NCBI GenBank assembly: GCA_964404255.1
Contig: CAYOJJ010000002.1
Span: 191,438-255,437, forward strand
Direction: 5' to 3'
Length of the DNA stretch: 64,000 nt
From: JAFDZW01 sp964404255
Lineage (GTDB): Bacteria > Bacteroidota > Ignavibacteria > Palsa-1295
The notes under the pieces were generated by a model. That model was given only the letters and a program-made list of their open reading frames with translations, did not search any database and was not told the origin of the DNA. Position 1 is the first letter of the stretch, and each line of letters starts with the position of its first letter. This document shows positions 1-8,168 of the stretch, in pieces. The translations under genes were made by a program, and so were the position numbers.

Positions 1-1
1 A

Positions 2-1360
2 ATTTCGGACGAAGCCCGTACCTCGGCAGTGGAGTTTATCCGTAGTAATTACGGGAATGAATACGTCGGTCCGGAGCGCAAGCAGGCAAAAAGTAAGAAC
101 GCCCAGGAAGCTCACGAAGCAATCCGTCCGACCGATGTTAATTTAACGCCGAAGCAGATCCGCCGCTACCTCGAAGCACAGGATAAAGATCTTGCGGCAC
201 TATACGATCTTGTTTGGGAGCGCTTTGTCGGCAGCCAGATGGCGCCAGCCGTATTCGATCAGACGACCGTCGAGATCGAATCCGATAAAGGACAAGGAAG
301 TATCTTCCGCTTCCGTGCTACCGGCTCAGTACTGAAATTCAGAGGATTTTTGCAATTGCTCGACGATAGCGAAGAAGGTTCGGATAAAGCAAATGAAGAC
401 GATGAAAACCGCCGCTTACCCGCCGGTATAACCGAAGGCCAAACCGCGAATATCGATCTTCCGAATCTTCGCTCTGCCCAGACAAAAGCGCCGCCGCGCT
501 TTTCCGAAAGTACGCTCGTTAAAGAACTGGAATCGCTTGGTATTGGCCGACCATCGACCTATGCATCGATCGTCGATACCATTCAGGATCGCGGATATGT
601 AGAGCAGACCGACCGAAGACTTGCTCCGACCGATCTCGGTAAAAAAGTAAATCGCATTCTTATTAAGAGCTTTCCGGAAATCTTTAACGTGGATTTCACA
701 GCCCGCATGGAGCAGGAGCTCGATACCATTGCAACGAGCGAGCGCAGCTATGCCGGAGTAATGGGAGATTTTTACGTGCCGTTCAAATCGGTGCTCGATA
801 AAGTAGAAGAGCGCCTGGCCGAAGAACTGCCGAAGCAGACCTGCCCGAATTGCCAATCGACCAATACCGAGCTCAAGCAAGGCTGGTTCGGCATGTATAT
901 CGAATGCCAGAATTGCGGCAAGAAGACTTCCGTAAAATCGCTTAATAAGCCGGAGCCCGAAAAGCTTGGCGAGCAATGCCCCGAGTGTCATGAAGGTGAG
1001 CTGCTCTTGCGCTCAAGCCGATATGGCAAGTTCATCGGTTGCAGCCGCTATCCGAAGTGCAAATACACCCGTGCCGTACCATCCGGTATTAAGTGTCCGA
1101 AATGTAAGACCGGAGATATTGTAAAACGCAAAGGTGGTAAACGCGGCAGTACCTTCTATGGCTGTTCGAATTATCCGAACTGCGATTTTATCAGCAATGA
1201 CGAGCCGGTAAATCAAAGCTGTCCGTCCTGCCAAAACGATTGGCTGGTAAAGAAGACCACGAAGAAGCTCGGAAAGCATTTGAAGTGTCCGAATTGCAAG
1301 AAAGAATTTACCGAGGAGTTGATGGAGCTTGATTCCGGAGATTCTGCCGAAGCTTCATGA
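2..1360 (+). CDS. topA: DNA topoisomerase I, C-terminal part (5' end outside window)
   Basis: Type IA topoisomerase, which relaxes negative supercoils by breaking and rejoining one strand. The frame is open from base 2, and the first residues (ISDEARTSAVEFIR) are those that follow the active-site tyrosine segment in TopA, so the gene is truncated by the window edge, not broken. The AHEAIRPTDV motif and the GIGRPSTYASI motif of the cleavage domains are present. The C-terminus carries four consecutive four-cysteine zinc ribbons between about 840 and 1300 (CPNC...CQNC, CPEC...C...C, CPKC...C...C, CPSC...CPNC), as in many bacterial TopA proteins. Its TGA stop overlaps the ATG of ispF by four bases, so the two are probably co-translated. 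Confidence 0.97.
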   Translation: MSDEARTSAVEFIRSNYGNEYVGPERKQAKSKNAQEAHEAIRPTDVNLTPKQIRRYLEAQDKDLAALYDLVWERFVGSQMAPAVFDQTTVEIESDKGQGSIFRFRATGSVLKFRGFLQLLDDSEEGSDKANEDDENRRLPAGITEGQTANIDLPNLRSAQTKAPPRFSESTLVKELESLGIGRPSTYASIVDTIQDRGYVEQTDRRLAPTDLGKKVNRILIKSFPEIFNVDFTARMEQELDTIATSERSYAGVMGDFYVPFKSVLDKVEERLAEELPKQTCPNCQSTNTELKQGWFGMYIECQNCGKKTSVKSLNKPEPEKLGEQCPECHEGELLLRSSRYGKFIGCSRYPKCKYTRAVPSGIKCPKCKTGDIVKRKGGKRGSTFYGCSNYPNCDFISNDEPVNQSCPSCQNDWLVKKTTKKLGKHLKCPNCKKEFTEELMELDSGDSAEAS

Positions 1361-1830
1361 TCGGGTTCGGGTATGATATTCACCGGCTGGCGGCAGGCGA
1401 ATCGTTAATTCTTGGGGGAGTCCATTTTCCCGATGCCCCGCTTGGCACGGTAGCACATTCCGATGGCGATGTGCTGCTTCATGCACTCATGGATGCGCTG
1501 CTTGGTGCGGCAGCTCTGGGCGATATTGGCAAGCATTTCCCGGATACCGATCCTGCCTACAAAAATGCCGACAGTATGCTGCTGCTGGCAAAAACGATAG
1601 AGCTTATTGCGGCGAAGAATCTCTCGGTCGTGAATGTCGATTGTACGGTGGTGCTTGAGCGTCCGAAACTTCGCGATCATATCGATTCCATGCGGGAAAA
1701 AATTGCCTCGGTATTACAGGTATCTACCAACCGGGTTTCTATCAAAGCTACTACCAGCGAACGAATCGGATTTGTAGGCAGGGAAGAAGGTGTTGCTGCC
1801 TATGCCGTCTGCCAGATTGAAAATAAATAA
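1357..1830 (+). CDS. ispF: 2-C-methyl-D-erythritol 2,4-cyclodiphosphate synthase
   Basis: Fifth enzyme of the MEP isoprenoid pathway: converts CDP-methylerythritol 2-phosphate to methylerythritol 2,4-cyclodiphosphate with release of CMP. 157 residues is the normal family length. The metal ligands Asp7 and His9 lie in the N-terminal GYDIHRL motif and His42 in the HSDGDVLLHALMDALLGA segment; the later TTSERIGFVGREEGVAA motif is also intact. The start overlaps the topA stop (ATGA). MEP enzymes are normally cytoplasmic homotrimers. Nothing is unusual except the pairing with topA. Confidence 0.97.
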   Translation: MIGFGYDIHRLAAGESLILGGVHFPDAPLGTVAHSDGDVLLHALMDALLGAAALGDIGKHFPDTDPAYKNADSMLLLAKTIELIAAKNLSVVNVDCTVVLERPKLRDHIDSMREKIASVLQVSTNRVSIKATTSERIGFVGREEGVAAYAVCQIENK

Positions 1831-1834
1831 TCGT

Positions 1835-2563
1835 ATGCGTCAGATATTTCGATCGATCTTTCCTCTTCTGTGTGTCGCCGTTATTTTTTCCGGTTGTCTC
1901 GATGTCTATTTCGAGATCATCCCCTTGCCAAATGGTACGTATAAAGTACGCCGGACTATGGTTATAACCAAAACCCTGGCAGATTTTGCCAATATGGAGC
2001 GTGATACGGTTAACCAGAAACAGCCGTTCATATTTCGGGCAATGGCGGATGAACTTCATGCCCAATTCAGCGGCCAGCGCGGTACCCTGGCCGTACCTGG
2101 GATGCTATCGCATGGGACGTTCGATACCGTTACCCAGAACGAAGCAAGCATGATGACCGAATACCTGGTAAAACAGGACACGTTCGTACCGGCAGCGCTG
2201 CAGCATCTGGTACAACTCTCCGCGTCTTCTCAAACGGTGCTTCAGGAGACCGTTACTGATTTTCAGATACCAATGAGTATTCATCGCACTGCCGATAGTA
2301 TTGCGTTTGGCTTAACGATCGATGTACCGCGTTCGAATAAGGTATTCGGTTTTCCGGATGAAGAAAAATCGAAGATACTGTTCTTCAGCAGAAATGAAGG
2401 CATTCATTTTGTAGTACGCAGTCCTCAGCCGGTGGTATTACGCACAAAGGGTACCATTCATAAAAACCCCGACGGAGTAGAGTGGTATTTACCGTTCAAC
2501 GAACTACTGGATACCGTCGGCCATAAAATCGAATCGGCAACATTCGTTATTAAAACCCGCTGA
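1835..2563 (+). CDS. Putative lipoprotein, unknown function
   Basis: About 242 residues. The longest frame opens at 1790 inside ispF, but the ATG at 1835 gives a clean lipoprotein signal: MRQIFR, a hydrophobic core, then the lipobox IFSGC, so the mature protein would start at that cysteine. It lies four bases after ispF. The rest has alternating beta-rich segments (for example TYKVRRTMVITKTLADF and a late GTIHKNPDGVEWYLPF) but no catalytic motif I recognise. It is probably anchored in the inner leaflet of the outer membrane. Function unknown. Confidence 0.75.
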   Translation: MRQIFRSIFPLLCVAVIFSGCLDVYFEIIPLPNGTYKVRRTMVITKTLADFANMERDTVNQKQPFIFRAMADELHAQFSGQRGTLAVPGMLSHGTFDTVTQNEASMMTEYLVKQDTFVPAALQHLVQLSASSQTVLQETVTDFQIPMSIHRTADSIAFGLTIDVPRSNKVFGFPDEEKSKILFFSRNEGIHFVVRSPQPVVLRTKGTIHKNPDGVEWYLPFNELLDTVGHKIESATFVIKTR

Positions 2564-2565
2564 AT

Positions 2566-3987
2566 TTACCCAAGATCTTCTTCCCATTCCTCGGTTTGTA
2601 AACGGCCCGTGACATCTTTGAGCGCCACCCATTTTTCGCTCAGATAAGGAATGTACTCCGAAGCCGCGACGAACGTCCAGACGTAAGCGACGATAGAATA
2701 CAATTCACCGATCGTGAAACGGTCAAGGTCGAGGGAAATAAAAAGCGTTGCCATAAACATTACCAGCAGCAATACCCGCAGGATGCCATACCCGCTGGCC
2801 TGGGTATTACTAAATGAAATTTCTAATGTTGAGATATTAGAATAATATGTCCGTATCATTTGAGGATCTTTCGTAGCGAAGGTATTATATTCCTGCTCAT
2901 GCATATCATTTAGCTGTGCCTGAATGCGGGCGACCCGACGCATATAAAACCGGCTCGCAATTACCACCAGTAGTACCAGACTTCCTCCTACAGTGGCCAG
3001 ACGCCAATCGAAAATCGCCAAGGCACTGATGGCACCACCGACATTAATGATCTGCTCGATGAATTCCGGAAAATTATATTGAAAGAACTCTATATTCTGC
3101 CAGGCGAGCGAACTGCGCCCGGCAATCTTCGATAATTCCTCCCCTTTATGTAATTGCTGGGCAACAACCGAGCTCGACAGATCGGCAAACATCCTCGTAT
3201 AGACCTTGGTATCATAGACGCGCCGGATCCCACCGACAACCGAACTGACAACAAAGAGCAATATCCAGGGGATCAAGGGAGGCAGGAACGGTCCTAATTC
3301 CCGAGGTAAAAAGAACGATACCGGTTCTTTCTTCTTTTTGCCGATGATCTGGCGCCGTTCTTTGGGTTGCTTATTAAAAGCTTTTCGCAATGAATCGCGG
3401 CTTGGAGTCTTCTTTTTTAAAATAGCAGCCTTACCGCTTTTAACTAACTGACGGATAGTGTCTCGTTTACTGAGGGTGCGAAGCACTCCCTGGCTGAGTA
3501 CCGAGGGGATGGAAGTATCATCGAGAATTCTTCTGGCCGCAGAATCGAATACGGCACGCTCGATGGTTTTAATGGATCTGTCAAGCGCCCGCTTGAGCGA
3601 ATCCCGGCGCTGACGGCTGCGGCTGTGGCTGGAAGGTGCTGAAAGCTGCCGCTGAGCCACTCGTAAAAATATTGCCGGACGAATGGTAAAAGCCGGTTCT
3701 ATGGAAGATTGCCCCTGTTCCTCCTGCTTGGCATGGCTTTCGATAATGGAATCCCGGCGGCCAAGCGAATCGATCAGATAATCGCGAAGGGAATCGATCG
3801 TTTGCTGGAGGATACTATTGGTAACCGAAGAATCGACTTCGTTTTCAATACGGTTGGTTTCGCGCAGATCGTCGATCGCCTGCCCGAAAATATAGGGTTC
3901 GGCGATAAACGTAATATTCTCGACGATCACCAGCGCAAAAGCGAGGATGATCTGTAGTCGGTATTTTTTAAATAAAAGCCGGATCAT
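2566..3987 (-). CDS. ABC transporter six-TM domain protein without ATPase, with long charged insert
   Basis: 473 residues. The first membrane helix (about residues 12-36) is followed by a highly charged, Arg/Lys/Ser-rich stretch of about 180 residues (roughly 45-225). The remaining exporter-type helices follow: PLIPWILLFVVSSVVGG, a paired region near IFDWRLATVGGSLVLLVVIASRFYM, and VLLLVMFMATLFISL. The arrangement matches the ABC_TM_1 exporter fold, but the protein ends shortly after the last helix. There is no Walker A, signature or Walker B motif and no ATPase gene beside it. Its start overlaps the hutH stop (ATGA), so the two are coupled. Substrate unknown; a link to histidine or urocanate is only inference. 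Confidence 0.8.
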   Translation of the reverse strand: MIRLLFKKYRLQIILAFALVIVENITFIAEPYIFGQAIDDLRETNRIENEVDSSVTNSILQQTIDSLRDYLIDSLGRRDSIIESHAKQEEQGQSSIEPAFTIRPAIFLRVAQRQLSAPSSHSRSRQRRDSLKRALDRSIKTIERAVFDSAARRILDDTSIPSVLSQGVLRTLSKRDTIRQLVKSGKAAILKKKTPSRDSLRKAFNKQPKERRQIIGKKKKEPVSFFLPRELGPFLPPLIPWILLFVVSSVVGGIRRVYDTKVYTRMFADLSSSVVAQQLHKGEELSKIAGRSSLAWQNIEFFQYNFPEFIEQIINVGGAISALAIFDWRLATVGGSLVLLVVIASRFYMRRVARIQAQLNDMHEQEYNTFATKDPQMIRTYYSNISTLEISFSNTQASGYGILRVLLLVMFMATLFISLDLDRFTIGELYSIVAYVWTFVAASEYIPYLSEKWVALKDVTGRLQTEEWEEDLG

Positions 3988-5528
3988 GCACCGAGCGTCT
4001 CAAACAGGCGCTCTATGAAAACAGGATCGGCGATCAAGCGTTTCACCGAAGCGATATCGATCGATGTATTTCTATCTTCTTCCAGATGGGGAACAACCCG
4101 CCGTATTTCGCTATAGCCGAAGCCACTGCCTTTTCCAGGCTTTAACGGAGCAAGAAAATCAATCCCCTGAGCGGCAGCCATCATTTCAATAGCAATCACC
4201 GATTCTACATTTTCAACGACGGACTGCAATTTATGTGCCGCTACCGAACCCATCGAGTTATGATCTTCTTGGTTGGCGCTTGTCGGAATAGAATCTACAC
4301 TGGCCGGATGAGCAAGTACCTTGTTTTCGCTCACCAATGCGGCAGCGGTGTATTGAGCGATCATATAGCCGGAATGCAGGCCGCCATGTTTTGTAAGAAA
4401 TCTTGGGAGCCCATACGATAATGCACCGTTGACCAATCGCTCGGTGCGCCGCTCGCTGATATTGGCAAGTTCGGAAAGAGCAATGGCCAGATAATCGAGC
4501 GCCAGGGCGACCGGCTCGCCGTGGAAGTTGCCGCCTTCAAGATGGGCATGCCCGTTTTCATCAGCGATAATAAGCGGGTTATCTGTGGCGGAATTGATCT
4601 CGGTAGTCAGTACTTCTTCGGCAAAAGCGATCGTATCGCGGACAGCGCCATGAACCTGCGGAATACAGCGAAGCGAATAAGCATCCTGAACGCGCGGGTC
4701 ATTTTCGAGGTGAGAAGTTCTTATCTCGCTTCCGGCCGTCAGCGCCAGCATATTCTTTGCAACAGTTCGTTGCCCATGATGCGGGCGGGCATCAGAAAGA
4801 CGGGGATCGAAGGCTTTATCGGTAGCACGAAGAGCCTCAAAGGACATTGATGCCCCCAGATCGGCAAGTTCTGCCAGCCGTTTTGCCCGCGCCAGTGAAA
4901 GCGAGCCAATGGCTGTCATCATTTGAGTGCCATTAATAAGGGCAAGCCCTTCCTTGGCTTCGAGTTTTAATGGCTCAATGTTTGCCCACTTCAATGCTTC
5001 GGCGGCATCGAGAACGGCAAAGCCATCTCCATCGCCCACACTAATAAACCCTTCACCGGTCAGAGCAAGGGCTAAATGAGAAAGCGGAGCCAGATCGCCA
5101 GATGAACCGACACTGCCTCGTGAAGGGATCACCGGTAACAGATCGGCTTTCAAAAAAGACAACAGTTGTTCGACCACGATTTCCCGTACACCCGAATAAC
5201 CTTTACAAAGGGCATTCGCCCTAAGCAGCAGCATTGCCCGCACCACTTCGGGTGAAAGCGGAGCGCCGGTACCGGCAGAATGCGAGCGCAACAAATTTTG
5301 CTGAAGGGCTGAGAGATCGTCTTTACCGATATGAACATTAGCAAATTCACCAAAACCTGTTGTTACCCCGTAGATAACTTCACCGCGCTCGACCCATTGT
5401 TCGACAAGCGCCCTGGAACGGCGGATGCGCTGGCGGGATTTTTCGGAAATAGAAACTTCGGAGTAACGATGTCGGGCGATCCGCTCGACATCGGCAATAG
5501 TAAGGCTTTCGCCGTCAAGAAGTAGCAC
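3984..5528 (-). CDS. hutH: Histidine ammonia-lyase (MIO tripeptide Ser-Ser-Gly)
   Basis: Aromatic amino acid lyase family, 514 residues, normal for HAL, which deaminates histidine to urocanate. His83 in RSHSAGTG is the histidine-lyase-type specificity residue; phenylalanine lyases differ there. Other family segments are intact: YGVTTGFGEFA, GNFHGEPVALALDYLA, and VDSIPTSANQEDHNSMG. The MIO cofactor normally forms from Ala-Ser-Gly. Here positions 142-144 read Ser-Ser-Gly (TCA TCT GGC), a real change at the first residue. No hutU or hutI lies in the window. It starts the pair with the downstream ABC membrane protein. Confidence 0.93.
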   Translation of the reverse strand: MLLLDGESLTIADVERIARHRYSEVSISEKSRQRIRRSRALVEQWVERGEVIYGVTTGFGEFANVHIGKDDLSALQQNLLRSHSAGTGAPLSPEVVRAMLLLRANALCKGYSGVREIVVEQLLSFLKADLLPVIPSRGSVGSSGDLAPLSHLALALTGEGFISVGDGDGFAVLDAAEALKWANIEPLKLEAKEGLALINGTQMMTAIGSLSLARAKRLAELADLGASMSFEALRATDKAFDPRLSDARPHHGQRTVAKNMLALTAGSEIRTSHLENDPRVQDAYSLRCIPQVHGAVRDTIAFAEEVLTTEINSATDNPLIIADENGHAHLEGGNFHGEPVALALDYLAIALSELANISERRTERLVNGALSYGLPRFLTKHGGLHSGYMIAQYTAAALVSENKVLAHPASVDSIPTSANQEDHNSMGSVAAHKLQSVVENVESVIAIEMMAAAQGIDFLAPLKPGKGSGFGYSEIRRVVPHLEEDRNTSIDIASVKRLIADPVFIERLFETLGA

Positions 5529-5610
5529 TGCTACGGATGGTCAAATGAAAGGCTCAAAAGGCAACTTCGGCGTAAGGAGTTCCGAGTAGGATGATATAAG
5601 GTAATACCAA

Positions 5611-5640
5611 GCCGAAAAACCGGCTCAAGAGCCGGTCTTT
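5611..5640 (-). terminator. Intrinsic terminator after the ABM-domain gene
   Basis: An inverted repeat (ACCGGCTC at 5619-5626 with GAGCCGGT at 5629-5636) reads on the minus strand into a run of five T, 20 bases past the stop of the small gene at 5661-5945. Confidence 0.75.
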
Positions 5641-5660
5641 CGATAGTAGGTCAGAATGGC

Positions 5661-5945
5661 TTAATAATTCAGCGCTTCTTCGTCACTAAGGTAGGTGATC
5701 TCCGGTGCGCTTAGGACTCCGGCATTTTTCATAGCTTCCTTGAGGTCGCTTGATTGGCCGTAAGCCTTAGCATCGTCGATACTTCTCATTTTATTGATGA
5801 TGGTCACAAGACTCGGATCGGCAGCGTCACGAAGAACTTCATGACCAATCCAGCCATGAGATTGGCGTATCGGTTTCATAGAATCAAACACGGTTTTCCA
5901 GGTGCCGAAATCGGCTACTTTGTGCTTAACGATCATTGTTGCCAT
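5661..5945 (-). CDS. Small dimeric alpha-beta barrel (antibiotic-biosynthesis-monooxygenase-like) protein
   Basis: 94 residues, starting MATMIVKHKVADFGTWKTVF, the typical opening of ferredoxin-like ABM-fold proteins (short strand, then a helix containing a W-K-x-x-F/Y pattern). The family includes heme-degrading and quinol monooxygenases but also proteins without demonstrated enzyme activity, and no substrate can be read from the sequence. It is a single gene after the Crp-like regulator on the same strand and is closed by a terminator. Confidence 0.75.
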   Translation of the reverse strand: MATMIVKHKVADFGTWKTVFDSMKPIRQSHGWIGHEVLRDAADPSLVTIINKMRSIDDAKAYGQSSDLKEAMKNAGVLSAPEITYLSDEEALNY

Positions 5946-6047
5946 AGTAGTACTAGGATAGAAGAGTGAATAAAAACATTGTGAATTCGATAAGACAAAC
6001 TTACCCGATTACACCTCTGATATCCATTGATCTATGGTAAGAAAACC

Positions 6048-6626
6048 TTACAAAGTTAATTTTTTCCGCACCCGGCTCAGCGATTCGGGAGTAATACCGA
6101 GATAGGAAGCAATATAATGTTGTGGTACCCGTTGGATAAGGGTAGGCCGTTCCTTCAAAAGACGAAGATATTTTGTCTCGGCAGAATCCGCCAGCGATTG
6201 CCCGACCTGCTCCTGCAGTTTAATGTATGTTTTTTGGGTACCTTTACGATAATATTCTGCAAAGCCCGGAAATTCCGAAAGCGCTGTATCGAAATTCTTT
6301 TTATTAATAAGCAAGAGATCGCAATCTTCAACGGCCTGGAGATTTAGTTTGGTCGAAGTCCTCTCTTGAAAGCTGACCAGATCGCCGATCCACCACCGTT
6401 CTTCGGCGATAAGCACCGTCCGCTCGATCGCTTCTTCGTTTACATAATAGTGGCGAAGACATCCGCGAACGATGAACGCTACATGATTGACGGTATCACC
6501 GGATTGATATAAATGTTGTTTTTTGCGAAGCGAAAGCGGCTCGAAGAGTTCGAGATAGGCCGGGAAATCCTCTGTTGCAAAGGAGGATTTTGATTGCAAT
6601 TCTTCTAATAAAACGGTCTTATTCAT
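6048..6626 (-). CDS. Crp/Fnr family transcriptional regulator
   Basis: 192 residues. The N-terminal cyclic-nucleotide-binding-type beta roll (about residues 20-120, with QSGDTVNHVAFIVRGCLRHYYV) is followed by a C-terminal helix-turn-helix whose recognition segment reads PQHYIASYLGITPESLSRVRKKL. This is the common Bacteroidota subtype with no iron-sulfur cysteines, so the effector is not predictable. It sits nine bases downstream of the LVIVD gene in the same direction, and the ABM gene follows about 100 bases later. It may control its neighbours, but no operator was seen. Confidence 0.9.
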   Translation of the reverse strand: MNKTVLLEELQSKSSFATEDFPAYLELFEPLSLRKKQHLYQSGDTVNHVAFIVRGCLRHYYVNEEAIERTVLIAEERWWIGDLVSFQERTSTKLNLQAVEDCDLLLINKKNFDTALSEFPGFAEYYRKGTQKTYIKLQEQVGQSLADSAETKYLRLLKERPTLIQRVPQHYIASYLGITPESLSRVRKKLTL

Positions 6627-6635
6627 TCCGTTATT

Positions 6636-8093
6636 TTAATAGCCTTCATAGATCACCGCTTTGCGCAGCTCCTGCGTGCCCTGCCTGATACAAAGCAGGT
6701 AGCGCTGTGCCTGAGAGCCTATGAGCGATACCCGCAACATCCCGTTGCCCTGGATATGGTATGGCATGGGGATTGTTGCTCCTAATTCGGTGATAGCTAT
6801 TACGCTAAATGGTGCATTAACATCGTAGCTCTCGGTAAGAGTAATACAGACTTCGGAGCGGCTTGGATTTGGAAACGGAGGAATATTCGAAGCCTCCTCT
6901 GCGAACTCGCGAGATACCGATGCCAGACAAGACTCGTAACTTAGCAGCTTAACGCCGGTCCAATTCGAAGCAAAAGGGATAACGGCGCAGATATAGGAAA
7001 GAAATATCTTATCTTGGGTAATACTTATTCCCCAGGTGCCAAGATTATTATCGGTGCCGCCGAAATTAGAACAGGAATCCGGATGAGCAGGATCGGCAAC
7101 GTTTACCACATTGAGATCGCTTTTACCGGTAGAAAGAAAAACAAGATGGCAGTCTTTATTATAGGCGATCTCGTTTGCATGGCCGGTACTATTAAACCAA
7201 TTATTTTTTGCGGCGTCATCACAATTCCAGGGATTCCACCAGCCATGAAGGGTGATATTCGCAGGATCGCTTATATCAAGCACTTCCATACCGCAGTAAT
7301 CGACTGCAATATAGGCAAGCCCGCCATCGACTACAATATTATTATAAGCCCGGGGCCTGCCATTCAGGGCCGGATTAGAATATCGGCCGATCTCCTGTGG
7401 ATGCGCTTTATCCTTTGTATCGATAATGCGAAGCCCACCGGCGTCATAACAGAGGTAGACCAGATCACCGATGACCTGCATACCGCGAGCGTTATATTTT
7501 AAGGTATCGGGGTTCGGTGTGGGATAATTACGATCCGGAAGTATTTCAGAAACATAGGTTGGATGCTGCTTATCGGAAATATAAAGGATCACCATCCCGT
7601 GCAGCATTGCTCCGAGATAGGCATAGTTACCTTCTGCTTTAACGATCCCACAGCCGGCAGTCGCCGATGGATATACATACGTACCAATGACTGAAGCCTC
7701 GGCCGGCTTTGAAATATCCACGATCGCCATACCGGGACTCTGGCTGTTCGAGAAATGATTGCCAAGCGCAAGATAGAGATAGTTACCATCCTGCGAAAGA
7801 TTCATAACATGCAGGCCCATCAATGAAGATATGGGGATAGATGTAAGAAGCTGAGGTGAGTTAAGATCGGTAATATCGTAGATCTTCAATCCGGCTTCCT
7901 TATTCGCAACATACAGATAAGGACGCCCCTCGTTATCGGGCACCATCGTCATCGTCATTTCAGGACAGCTAGAAGCTATTTCCGAGTGGAGCATGATATT
8001 AAGATTTCCACAACCCTGAGCGCGAGCCTTCAGTAACGGTAGGCAGAGCAGGGTGAAAATAATGGTTGCTATAACGACACTTCTATACTGCAT
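6636..8093 (-). CDS. Secreted LVIVD-repeat beta-propeller protein with C-terminal sorting domain
   Basis: 485 residues. The N-terminal signal peptide (about residues 1-26, ending KARAQG) is followed by six LVIVD-type blades, each of the form Y-x-Y/F-x-A...G-L-x-I-x-D-I-x-D-P (YVANKEAGLKIYDITDLNSP, YLCYDAGGLRIIDTKDKAHP, YIAVDYCGMEVLDISDPANI and others). The last 85 residues, opening PPFPNPSRSEVCITL, are a type IX secretion sorting domain. Surface exposure is likely; function is unknown, as for most LVIVD proteins. The gene is divergent from metG. Confidence 0.88.
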   Translation of the reverse strand: MQYRSVVIATIIFTLLCLPLLKARAQGCGNLNIMLHSEIASSCPEMTMTMVPDNEGRPYLYVANKEAGLKIYDITDLNSPQLLTSIPISSLMGLHVMNLSQDGNYLYLALGNHFSNSQSPGMAIVDISKPAEASVIGTYVYPSATAGCGIVKAEGNYAYLGAMLHGMVILYISDKQHPTYVSEILPDRNYPTPNPDTLKYNARGMQVIGDLVYLCYDAGGLRIIDTKDKAHPQEIGRYSNPALNGRPRAYNNIVVDGGLAYIAVDYCGMEVLDISDPANITLHGWWNPWNCDDAAKNNWFNSTGHANEIAYNKDCHLVFLSTGKSDLNVVNVADPAHPDSCSNFGGTDNNLGTWGISITQDKIFLSYICAVIPFASNWTGVKLLSYESCLASVSREFAEEASNIPPFPNPSRSEVCITLTESYDVNAPFSVIAITELGATIPMPYHIQGNGMLRVSLIGSQAQRYLLCIRQGTQELRKAVIYEGY

Positions 8094-8168
8094 AGGGTTT
8101 GCAATGGAACAAGTACAAAGATAATTCCGCTATCGACATTTTCCCGAGTTTTGGTGTTAGTAGTGGCT

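Noticed and set aside
416..991. Minus-strand 191-residue frame opposite topA
   Set aside because: Shadow of the topoisomerase frame, with no motif of its own.
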